Origin: Prevotella sp.
GTDB lineage: Bacteria; Bacteroidota; Bacteroidia; Bacteroidales; Bacteroidaceae
Direction of reading: 5' to 3'
Assembly: GCA_022511055.1 (NCBI GenBank)
Contig: JAFLSH010000010.1
Location: 1-20,069 of the forward strand
Length of the DNA stretch: 20,069 bases
Shown piece after piece: positions 1 through 7,441 of the stretch. Position 1 is the first letter of the stretch, and each line of letters opens with the position of its first letter. The position numbers and the translations under genes are program-made. The notes beneath the pieces were generated by a model. That model saw only the letters and a program-made list of their open reading frames with translations, had not been told where the DNA came from and ran no database searches.

Positions 1-1430
1 TTGATAATGTTGGCAATGATTTCGGCTATACGGCGGGCGCCTCTCGCGTCGGGATGGATTCCGTCGCTGAGCATCTTGTCGCCGTCGTCGGCATAGAGCG
101 TGTGCAGGTCGATGATGTCCAGCTGGTATTGCTTGGCCACGCGCTGTATCACGGGGATAATGCCGTTGACAATGACAGAGTCGTTGATGTTCCACGTCGG
201 CTTGAAGGCAGGGATGGGCGTGGCCAGATAGATTCGTGGCCGCTGGGCGCTGACCTGTCCTTTCTTGCCCTTCTTGGGCTTCTGGGCCAAGTCTGGGCGC
301 AGGGTCGTAATCATCTGTGTCAGGTCTTGCTCGAAGTCGGCGCTGTGCTGCCAGTTCTCAGGCTTGGAGTCGTTAGTGCCCAGCTTAATGATGACTACAT
401 CGGGCTGGAACTGCTGGGCATCGCGCCATTGCGGCTCGTTCATGTAGGGCAGGTCGCCCTTGTTGAGCAGGGTGCGGGCGCTGACTCCGAAGTTCCTCAC
501 GGCATAGCCGTCGCCCAGCAGGCGTTGCAGCTGGGCGGGGTAGCTGTTGACCGCGGCCATGTCGATGCCAAACCCGTCGGTGATGCTGTTGCCTATGCAG
601 GCCACGCGGATGGCATCGGGGCGGGGCGCCTTCAGCTCGCGGAGCCAGGTGGAGAGTTCCTGTTTCATCTGCTCGTGGTAGGCGTAGTTGCTACGGAAGC
701 CAAAGCCGTGGCCGCCAGAGGGATAGACGTACATGGCCACGGGCACGCCCTGCCGGCGCAGAGCCTCGTAGTAGCGGATGCCGTTGGTCAGCGGCGGCAC
801 GACACGGTCGTCGGCCGACATGAGCAGAATGGCAGGCGGGGTCTGGTGGACTCTCACGCGGTTGTAGTTGGAAAAGTCTTTCACCAGGGCCTCGTCACTC
901 TTGCCGCTGCCCAGGAAGTTGTTGACCGAGCCTTTGTGCGATTCGCGCTCCACCATGGAGATAACGGGGTAGAACAGTATCTGGAAGTCGGGGCGCTCTG
1001 CCAGCTCGGCGTGTGTGGCAATGGTCGATGCCAGATGGCCTCCGGCTGAGAAGCCCATGATGCCCACATCCATCGGGTTGATGCCCCACACCTGCGCCGA
1101 GTCGCGCACCGTGCGCATGGCCTGGCAGGCATCGCCCATGGGAATGGAGCGGTCGCCGCCGGGCATGCGGTAGGTCAAGACAAAGAAGGCTATGCCCTGG
1201 CGGTTGAAGAACTCGGCCCAGTCGTAGCCCTCGTTCTGCATGGACAGATTCTGGTAGCCGCCGCCTGGGCAGTCGACAATGGCGCGGCCGGTGGGGGAGG
1301 CGGGCAGAAAGCCCTCGAGGCGGGCCTTGCCGTCGGCGCTCAGGGTGGCGGTCACGCGGCGCGCCGTCTGTGCCGTGCCTGTCAGTAGCAGGGCCGACAA
1401 CAGGAGTAGGAGTGTGGAAAAGCGTTTCAT
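1..1430 (-). CDS. Secreted two-domain esterase: alpha/beta hydrolase plus SGNH hydrolase (3' end outside window)
   Basis: The frame runs from ATG at 1430 to the left edge without a stop (476 whole codons), so the C-terminus is missing. Residues 1-20 form a signal peptide (MKRF, then a Leu-rich core) ending near TGTAQ, with no lipobox, so the protein is probably periplasmic or secreted. Residues 40-265 are an alpha/beta hydrolase of the BD-FAE/acetyl-esterase type: CPGGGY oxyanion loop, nucleophile elbow GFSAGG (Ser128), SADDRVVPP (Asp207/208) and GGHGFGF (His241). Residues 275-476 are an SGNH/GDSL esterase: GNSITDG (Ser282), GTND (Asn353), and DGIHPD (Asp456, His459). Both catalytic sets look intact, so two esterase activities are expected, probably deacylation of plant glycans such as acetyl- or feruloyl-xylan; the substrate is inferred. 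The start lies 8 nt after the FNT gene stop, so the two are probably cotranscribed. A Lys-rich insertion (around residues 387-395) sits inside the SGNH domain. Confidence 0.9.
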   Translation of the reverse strand, partial: MKRFSTLLLLLSALLLTGTAQTARRVTATLSADGKARLEGFLPASPTGRAIVDCPGGGYQNLSMQNEGYDWAEFFNRQGIAFFVLTYRMPGGDRSIPMGDACQAMRTVRDSAQVWGINPMDVGIMGFSAGGHLASTIATHAELAERPDFQILFYPVISMVERESHKGSVNNFLGSGKSDEALVKDFSNYNRVRVHQTPPAILLMSADDRVVPPLTNGIRYYEALRRQGVPVAMYVYPSGGHGFGFRSNYAYHEQMKQELSTWLRELKAPRPDAIRVACIGNSITDGFGIDMAAVNSYPAQLQRLLGDGYAVRNFGVSARTLLNKGDLPYMNEPQWRDAQQFQPDVVIIKLGTNDSKPENWQHSADFEQDLTQMITTLRPDLAQKPKKGKKGQVSAQRPRIYLATPIPAFKPTWNINDSVIVNGIIPVIQRVAKQYQLDIIDLHTLYADDGDKMLSDGIHPDARGARRIAEIIANII

Positions 1431-1438
1431 GTTGGTAG

Positions 1439-2071
1439 TTATTTTTGTTTTGATGGAATAAGTGCCCAGCGGTAGAGGTTACAGCCTACGAAATTGCCCA
1501 GCACCCCGGAGAGATAGATGGCCAGCACCATGGGCTGCAGCAGCTGGGGCGAGGGAGAGAGCAGAAAGTAGAACGCATCGGCAATGGAGTGGGTGAAGCC
1601 GCAGAGAATGAAGACCGGCACACCGAACAGCAGGGGCAGCATCTTGCCCTTGCGGGCAAACTCAACGGCCGTTGTCATAATGAAGCCGCAGCCGATGGCC
1701 AACAGGAAGTAGGCCCACGGCCCTTTGGCCAGCCGGCTGGCCAGAATGGCGGAGGCCGGCTCAACGCAGTCGGGCTGTGCGTACTGAATCATCAGGGCGG
1801 AGAGCCAGCAGCCCACAATGTTGCCCAACAAGACCACCAGCAGCATGGCCCAGTCGCCCTGCCGGCGAATGAAACCGGCCGTGCCGGTGTAGAGTTTCAG
1901 GCCGTAGTAGACCACCGTGGTGAGACCGAAGGCAAACAGCACGGCGCCGGCCACACCGCCGACCCTGAGATTAACCACGCAGCCGATAGAGATGCAGATG
2001 CCGGCCAGAATGGCTCGCGGCAGAATCTCGCACAAAAGTTCTTGAGTTTTTGACATAAGAGTGATAGTCAT
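1439..2071 (-). CDS. Compact FNT-family channel (formate/nitrite/hydrosulfide transporter)
   Basis: This 210-aa inner-membrane protein has six hydrophobic segments at about residues 18-36, 38-58, 74-95, 117-136, 145-168 and 180-203. Three stretches match the FNT fold of FocA/NirC: GNIVGC in segment 3, CGFTHSIADAF in segment 5 with the central pore His161, and GVLGNFVGCNLYRW in segment 6. The YTGT motif at 61-64 corresponds to the loop that carries the gating Thr in FocA. FNT proteins form pentamers that move small monovalent anions (formate, nitrite, hydrosulfide) with protons; which ion is carried here cannot be told. It is shorter than FocA/NirC, lacking N- and C-terminal extensions. The residue before the pore His is Thr, where FocA has Glu. 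There are eight Cys. A second Met at 2056 (MSKTQ) is an alternative start; neither has a clear Shine-Dalgarno. The gene lies downstream of a terminator and 8 nt before the esterase gene. Confidence 0.88.
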   Translation of the reverse strand: MTITLMSKTQELLCEILPRAILAGICISIGCVVNLRVGGVAGAVLFAFGLTTVVYYGLKLYTGTAGFIRRQGDWAMLLVVLLGNIVGCWLSALMIQYAQPDCVEPASAILASRLAKGPWAYFLLAIGCGFIMTTAVEFARKGKMLPLLFGVPVFILCGFTHSIADAFYFLLSPSPQLLQPMVLAIYLSGVLGNFVGCNLYRWALIPSKQK

Positions 2072-2105
2072 AAAAGTTAGTAAAAAATGAGTTCAAAAAC
2101 GCAGT

Positions 2106-2145
2106 TTAATAATAATTGCCTGACAGGGCAGGCAATTATTATTAA
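2106..2145 (-). terminator. Rho-independent-type hairpin ending the SusC/SusD-FAS1 operon
   Basis: A perfect 17-bp inverted repeat (2106-2122 and 2129-2145) encloses a 6-nt loop. On the minus strand the stem has a GC-rich tip (TTGCCTG/CAGGCAA) and the descending arm ends in AATTATTATTAA, giving a U-rich 3' side. It starts 20 nt after the stop of the last susD gene. The stem is nearly symmetrical, so it could work in both directions, but no gene converges on it from the left. It separates the large operon from the FNT-esterase unit. Confidence 0.8.
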
Positions 2146-2165
2146 GCTATGATTTCAGTTACGCC

Positions 2166-4034
2166 TTACTTGAAAGGCAGATACCAGTTGCTGATGTCCT
2201 CAAGGTTCTTGGCAGACTTGCGGCCAATCTTGCGGGCGAGCCACTTGCGGCCGAAGTCTGAGCCGTAGAGGCCGTCGGCATCCTTGTGGCGGGCCAGGCG
2301 CATGAGGTCGGGCCAGCGAGTGCCTTCGAAGGCGAGTTCCAGCGCGTACTCATCGCAGAGCAGGTCTTCCATGGCGTTGACCGAGTCGCGGAGCGTAGTG
2401 CCCACGGGCACATTGAAGGTCTTCTGGATTTCAGCCATCTTCTGGCCAATGACAGTCGTCATCTGGTAAGGCGAGATGCCAGGCTGATAGCCAGTCGCAT
2501 CGACCGAGTCGCCAACCATGCCGCAGCCGTGGGAGTGAATGCCAATGAAGTTCTCTTCTGCGGCAAACTTTGAGCGGTTGGCCGAAGAGAACAGCGGGTA
2601 GGTCGTCTGAACAGCCTGGCGGGTCTTGTCGCTGATGTAGTCGGCATCGGTCACCCAGTGGTCGTTGATACCGTCTTTCAAGATGGCAAAGGCTGCATCA
2701 GGCATTTCCAGGCGATTCAGCGCCTCGGCCAGATGGAGCATGACCGTGGAACGGCGGTAGAGAATGACATTAGCACCGTTGTACTTGGTAATCCATGTGC
2801 GCAGCTCGTCGTCTCTGTTGTCTGTACGAATAATGCTGTTGTAGCGCATGTCGCCTAACTTGGCTTTCTTGACAATGGTCTGGGAAGGTGTCGACTGGTT
2901 GGAAATATAATAATAGTCGCAAGAGTCTGACAGGGCAATCAGGGCATCGCTGGCTGTAATCTGAATGTCATCGACATAGCAGTCGTTGGCCGAGTTGCTG
3001 TTCTGGTAGAAGTTAAAGCCGAAAGCTAAGGGTACATCGGTGGTTGTGCCCTGCAAACGGTTGACTGCCATCGGAATGTAGCTGATAACCTCACTGAGCT
3101 GGTTGCCAGAGCCCAGTCCGAAAATGGGGCTCCAATAGTCGTTTTGCATATCTCTGATAGACATGTCGCTGGGCAGGCTCCAGAAGCTGCCGTTCTGGCG
3201 AGTATAGAAACCAGCACCATAGTTTGAATAGGTGTATGGGGCTGCATAGACTAAATAGTCGATGTAGCATAGAGCCGCTTTGTCGTATTGTCCGTTCTCA
3301 AGGTAGAGGTCACCAAGAATAACGTCAACGGGGATTGACAGAAGCCGGGTGTACATGCTCTTAGTTGACCCGTAGTTGGTGGTACTCTGAAGTGTCTGGT
3401 CGCCAAACAAGGGCACAGAGGCCATAGAGCCACGGAACCGGCTGCTGTACGGCTCCAGGTCTGCAGCCAGATAGTTGACCAGCTCGGGAAGTGTAACCGT
3501 AGGATAATTGTTGTTGTCAATCTGTGAAATCTGTGTCAGCGGCTCGGTGAAGAATGGCACTTCGCCGTAGTTGCGCACCAGTTGCAGGTAAGCCCAGGCG
3601 CGGATAGCTTTTACAGCCGCATACTCTTTAAGGGTCACATTGTTGCCGCCGGTCATCAGGGTCGTGTCGCGGTGCTGTATGTAGTAGTTACAGTTGTTAA
3701 TGACACGATAGTAGACGTAGGCAGAGTCGTACTTGTTGGCAGTGGTGGCCGTGAAGTTGGCCAGCTCGCGCAGGTTGTTGTCAGTGTAGCTGGTTGTCTT
3801 CACCAAGTCGCCGCGCATCTCGCCCTGGAACACGTACTGGTCGGCAAGCTGCTGCATGGCCTGCATGATGCCAAAGGCATAGAACACGGAGTCAGTCTTC
3901 TGGTCCATAGACGGGTCGAAAGCCTGGCGCGAGCTGTCGGATTCAAGCATGTCAGAGCAACTTGAGAAGCTGACGATAAATCCCATGCCCAAGAAAGCTA
4001 ATATTGTTTTGATGTATCGTTTCATATTTTCCAT
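2166..4034 (-). CDS. SusD/RagB-family surface lipoprotein (second pair)
   Basis: This 622-aa protein has a lipoprotein signal peptide (hydrophobic residues 11-23, then FSSC with Cys26 as the lipidated residue), so it is expected on the outer surface. SusD hallmarks are the GEMRGDL motif at 71-77, TPR-like helices such as AVKAIRAWAYLQLVRNYGEVPFF, and the C-terminal LELAFEGTRWPDLMRLARHK at 565-584. SusD proteins form the hinged lid of a SusC importer and bind the ligand, typically an oligosaccharide but in some cases a peptide. It lies 44 nt downstream of its susC partner and is the last gene before the terminator. It ends in NWYLPFK rather than the PIP...NP.L.QNPGY ending found in the other SusD here, so the two are clearly divergent. 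Met4 (MKRYIK) is an alternative start, which would leave an ordinary signal peptide. Substrate unknown. Confidence 0.93.
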   Translation of the reverse strand: MENMKRYIKTILAFLGMGFIVSFSSCSDMLESDSSRQAFDPSMDQKTDSVFYAFGIMQAMQQLADQYVFQGEMRGDLVKTTSYTDNNLRELANFTATTANKYDSAYVYYRVINNCNYYIQHRDTTLMTGGNNVTLKEYAAVKAIRAWAYLQLVRNYGEVPFFTEPLTQISQIDNNNYPTVTLPELVNYLAADLEPYSSRFRGSMASVPLFGDQTLQSTTNYGSTKSMYTRLLSIPVDVILGDLYLENGQYDKAALCYIDYLVYAAPYTYSNYGAGFYTRQNGSFWSLPSDMSIRDMQNDYWSPIFGLGSGNQLSEVISYIPMAVNRLQGTTTDVPLAFGFNFYQNSNSANDCYVDDIQITASDALIALSDSCDYYYISNQSTPSQTIVKKAKLGDMRYNSIIRTDNRDDELRTWITKYNGANVILYRRSTVMLHLAEALNRLEMPDAAFAILKDGINDHWVTDADYISDKTRQAVQTTYPLFSSANRSKFAAEENFIGIHSHGCGMVGDSVDATGYQPGISPYQMTTVIGQKMAEIQKTFNVPVGTTLRDSVNAMEDLLCDEYALELAFEGTRWPDLMRLARHKDADGLYGSDFGRKWLARKIGRKSAKNLEDISNWYLPFK

Positions 4035-4046
4035 TGCTTTTTATGT

Positions 4047-4074
4047 TCAATATTCAATGTTCAACGTTCAGCAT
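4047..4074. repeat. Four tandem degenerate 7-bp repeats in a susC-susD gap
   Basis: Four successive heptamers (tcaatat, tcaatgt, tcaacgt, tcagcat) fill most of the 44-nt gap between susC and susD. In the minus-strand mRNA they read as repeats close to ACATTGA. Role unknown; they may be slippage-prone spacer DNA or a site affecting susD translation relative to susC. Confidence 0.6.
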
Positions 4075-4078
4075 AGGG

Positions 4079-7000
4079 TTAGAGGTTAATCTTTACACCA
4101 GCGGTGAACGCACGGCCGTGGGCGAGATTGCCACAGTCAACACCCTGATAGAACACGCTGTTGCCCACAGAGAATTCGGGGTCGCTGCCCAGATAGCGGG
4201 TCAGGGTCAGCAAGTTCTGTGCCTCGGCCCATACGGTGAGCCCTTGCAGCCAGTCCCAGCTGCTGGGAACAGGCACGCGGTAGCTCAGGTTGACAGTCTT
4301 GAGCCGCAGGTAAGAGCCATCCTCTATCCAGCGGTCGCTGAAGCGGTTGTTGCCCATGGGGTCGTTGAAGGTGGCGCGCGGCAGTTCTGCCTGCTGGCCT
4401 TCGTAACGCCAACGGCCAACCTCGGCTACCTGCTGGTTGAAGAACGTTGAGCCGCTGTTGAGTACCATGCGCTGGTAGTTGAACACATCGTTGCCCAGCG
4501 AGTAGTTGAAGCCAACGGAAAGGCTCAGGTTCTTGTAGTTGACAGAGGCAAAGATGTTACCATAGATGTCGGGGTTGGGGTCGCCGATAATGGTCTTGTC
4601 TTTCTCGTCAATGATACCGTCTTCGTTCAGGTCGGCAAAGTGAATGTCGCCGGCCATGAAAGCATGCCGGTTACCGGCATTGTCGACCATGTAGAGGTAG
4701 TCGCCGTTTCCGGCTGCCAACGCATCGGCATCGCCGGCGAGTACGCCCATCGTCTTGTAGCCATAGAACATGGCAACAGGGTTGCCGACACTCGTCAGAA
4801 CGTTGTTGTCGCCATAGACAGAGCTGGTATAGTTGCCGTCGGGCAGCTTGGTAATCTTGTTCTTGTAGTGGCCGGCAGATGCACCCACCTCTACGTGCCA
4901 GTCTTTAAGCACAACGGGCTTGAAGGTGACCATGGTCTCGAAACCCTGGTTTTCGAGCGAGCCGCCGTTGCTCCAGTAGCGGTTGATACCGCCAATGGGG
5001 TTAGAGAACGACTTCAGGGTCAGCAGGTCGTTGGTCTTATGGATAAAGTAGTCGAAGCTGACACCCAGGCGGTTGTTGAGCATGTAAGCCTGCAAGCCGA
5101 CATTGAACTTGTGGGTGGATTCCCACTTGATTTTGTCGTTACCGATATTGGTCAGCTGGCTACCGATGGCCTCGTTGTAGAACTTGACCGTTGTGAAGCT
5201 GGTGCGGGCGGCATAGTTGGAGATGTTGTCGTTTCCGCTGATGTCATAGCCGGCATTCAGGCGCAGATAGTTGATGCCGGAATGGCGCGGGAACCAGCTC
5301 TCGTTGGTCAGCACCCAGCCTAATTGGAGACTGGGGAAAATGCCCCACTTCACACCGAACAGCCCAAGACCGCCATCGGCGTTCTCGCCGAAACGGCTGT
5401 TGGCCTCGGCCATGAGTGTCAGGGTGGCGAAGTAGCGGTTCATGTAGTTGTAGTCAACATTGCCATACCACTGAATCGTCTTCCAGATGTCATTGACACC
5501 GTCAACGTCAGAGAAGCCTGTCAGGTCGAGAGTGGGGTTCTTGTCAGGAACAAGGCCGCGCTTCTCGGAACTCAGATAGCTGTTGTCGTAGGCAAAGTAG
5601 TTGTATCGGCCGCCAACAAAGGCATTGATGGTGTGCTGGCCAAGCTGCTTCTCCCAGTCGAGCTGTACGCGGCCCACAAAGTTCTGCTCCTTGGAGTACA
5701 TGGAAACCACCTTGGCCGTTACCGTGCCTAAGTTGTCAATCTGGAAAGGCGGTACGCCAACGTAGGGGCGATAGTAGCGCTGGGCGTTACGATTCAGCGT
5801 GTAGCTGATGTCGAGTGTAGCCTTCAGCTCGTTGGTGAACTTGAACTCTGGCATCACGTGAACAACGAAATAGGTGTTCTCGGCCTTGTTCTTGTTGTCG
5901 CCGGTACCGTTCTCAAGGATAGCCACGGGGTTGGCCAGTGACTGGTTGGTAAAGTAGCGCTCGCGAACATCGTCGTACATCACGTTGAGCCCGTTGCCCG
6001 AAGTCAGGGGGAAGCGGCTGCTCTCAATAATGTTGTCATACTCGCTGAGAAGGCTGGTGAAGCCACCCACAACGGAGTTGTACTGGTAGGGAGCCAGCAG
6101 CGGCGACTTGATGAGAGCCAGACCCGTGGGAGAGGCAACAGTGCCGCTCGTGAAGTCGGCAGGCAGACCGTCGTCGTACACATTGTTGTTGGTGCGCGAG
6201 ATGGAGATGTCGAACTTGGTCGAGAGATTCCAGAGAATGGAAATGTCGGTGTTGAAGCGCACGTTCATGCGGTCGAATCCGCCCTCTTTCAGTGTGTTCT
6301 GAGAGTTCACGTAGCCAACAGACAGGTTGTACATACCAATATCGTCACCACCCTGCACGTTGATGCTGTAGTTTTGGGTCATCGCATTGCGATAGACATA
6401 GTCGCTCCAGTCGGTGTCGTTGTGATAGGTGTGATAATAATAGCCGTTGGGGTCGTCGTTCAGGAAACGGAAGTCCTTGAAGTCATTGATGTTAGGAATC
6501 GTTCCCAACAGCTCGGCTGCGTAGATGCGATACTGTGAAGCATTCATCATCGTGGGCAGCTGGGGAATCAGCTGAACACCGGCCGAGATGTTTGCATCAA
6601 TGCGGGTGGCCATCGAATGGCCGCGCTTGGTGTCAATCAGCAGTACGCCGTTGGCACCGCGGGCACCGTAGAGGGCAGTGGCATTCTTCAGTACGGTCAC
6701 TTTCTCTATGTCATCTGGTGAGATGTTTGCCAGCAGGTTGTTGAACTGACCCTCGTGCAGAGAGGCGCGGTTGCGCTGCATGTCCTGCTCAATGCCGTCG
6801 ATGATAATCAGCGGCTGGGCATCGCTCGTGATGCTGTTCAGACCACGTATGAACATCGAAGCACCACCGCCGGCTGCCGCCGAGCGCAGCACGCTGCGCA
6901 TGTCGGCTCCCAGCTCGTTCTGGATTTCATTGTCGACTGTTACACCGAAACGGTCAATCTGGGCTGTGCGGCGGGCGGTGTATTCGGTGCCTTTGCCGTA

Positions 7001-7441
7001 CATGGGCTGGAACTTGTCGACCAGCATCTTGACAGAAATGTATTTGGTGCTGTCGCCTGCCGCGATACCTACCTGCTGTGCCAGATAGCCGGATGCGTAG
7101 ACATAGAGCGAAGTGGTGAAGGTGGGCACCTTGATGACAAATGTGCCGTCTTCCTCGGTCATGGCCGTGTAGCGGTCGTAGCCCAGTGCGCGCAACTGAA
7201 CGCCGGCCAGGGGAAGCTGGGTAGCTTGGTCAGTCACTGCGCCGCGGAGGGTCACCGTGGGATAGTTCACCTGCTTCATCTTGGAACGGTCGGGTTGCTT
7301 GATGCCGGTTTCCACCTCATCTTCCTCGTCATCATCGCTCTGTGCGTAGCTGACAGTAGAGAGACCCAGTACAAGTGTGCAGACGGCAAGCCTCAGGCCG
7401 CAAGTCTGCCATAGATTGAATATAGTACGCTTCATTTTCAT
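4079..7441 (-). CDS. SusC/RagA-family TonB-dependent outer-membrane transporter (second pair)
   Basis: This 1120-aa protein has a signal peptide (residues 1-33, ending STVSYA before Gln34). A strongly acidic stretch follows at 35-45. Then come a CarboxypepD_reg-like domain (about 62-139), a plug domain (about 165-275, with FIRGLNS, PLIIIDGIEQ, VTVLKNATALYGARGANGVLLIDTKRG) and a beta-barrel to the C-terminus. An EF-hand-like DLNEDGIIDEKD loop (937-948), common in SusC proteins, and the C-terminal WAEAQNLLTLTRYLGSDPE support the family. SusC proteins are TonB-driven channels paired with SusD. I could not find the usual EVVV-type TonB box between the regulatory and plug domains. The start overlaps the stop of the upstream FAS1 gene by 4 nt (ATGA), which supports this ATG and suggests translational coupling; Met3 is also possible. 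Confidence 0.95.
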   Translation of the reverse strand: MKMKRTIFNLWQTCGLRLAVCTLVLGLSTVSYAQSDDDEEDEVETGIKQPDRSKMKQVNYPTVTLRGAVTDQATQLPLAGVQLRALGYDRYTAMTEEDGTFVIKVPTFTTSLYVYASGYLAQQVGIAAGDSTKYISVKMLVDKFQPMYGKGTEYTARRTAQIDRFGVTVDNEIQNELGADMRSVLRSAAAGGGASMFIRGLNSITSDAQPLIIIDGIEQDMQRNRASLHEGQFNNLLANISPDDIEKVTVLKNATALYGARGANGVLLIDTKRGHSMATRIDANISAGVQLIPQLPTMMNASQYRIYAAELLGTIPNINDFKDFRFLNDDPNGYYYHTYHNDTDWSDYVYRNAMTQNYSINVQGGDDIGMYNLSVGYVNSQNTLKEGGFDRMNVRFNTDISILWNLSTKFDISISRTNNNVYDDGLPADFTSGTVASPTGLALIKSPLLAPYQYNSVVGGFTSLLSEYDNIIESSRFPLTSGNGLNVMYDDVRERYFTNQSLANPVAILENGTGDNKNKAENTYFVVHVMPEFKFTNELKATLDISYTLNRNAQRYYRPYVGVPPFQIDNLGTVTAKVVSMYSKEQNFVGRVQLDWEKQLGQHTINAFVGGRYNYFAYDNSYLSSEKRGLVPDKNPTLDLTGFSDVDGVNDIWKTIQWYGNVDYNYMNRYFATLTLMAEANSRFGENADGGLGLFGVKWGIFPSLQLGWVLTNESWFPRHSGINYLRLNAGYDISGNDNISNYAARTSFTTVKFYNEAIGSQLTNIGNDKIKWESTHKFNVGLQAYMLNNRLGVSFDYFIHKTNDLLTLKSFSNPIGGINRYWSNGGSLENQGFETMVTFKPVVLKDWHVEVGASAGHYKNKITKLPDGNYTSSVYGDNNVLTSVGNPVAMFYGYKTMGVLAGDADALAAGNGDYLYMVDNAGNRHAFMAGDIHFADLNEDGIIDEKDKTIIGDPNPDIYGNIFASVNYKNLSLSVGFNYSLGNDVFNYQRMVLNSGSTFFNQQVAEVGRWRYEGQQAELPRATFNDPMGNNRFSDRWIEDGSYLRLKTVNLSYRVPVPSSWDWLQGLTVWAEAQNLLTLTRYLGSDPEFSVGNSVFYQGVDCGNLAHGRAFTAGVKINL

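Noticed and set aside
54..1049. 331-codon plus-strand open frame
   Set aside because: It lies entirely antisense to the esterase gene, whose catalytic motifs are intact in the minus-strand frame; the translation has the Val/His/Gly-rich look of a shadow frame.
2072..2105. Promoter for the FNT-esterase unit
   Set aside because: One is expected after the terminator, and TAACTTTT (2079-2072, minus) partly resembles a -7 box, but it lacks the final G and sits at the annotated ATG; not strong enough to list.
4640..5731. Two consecutive plus-strand open frames (227 and 135 codons) opposite the second susC
   Set aside because: Both are antisense to the well-supported SusC barrel and have no family resemblance or promoter.
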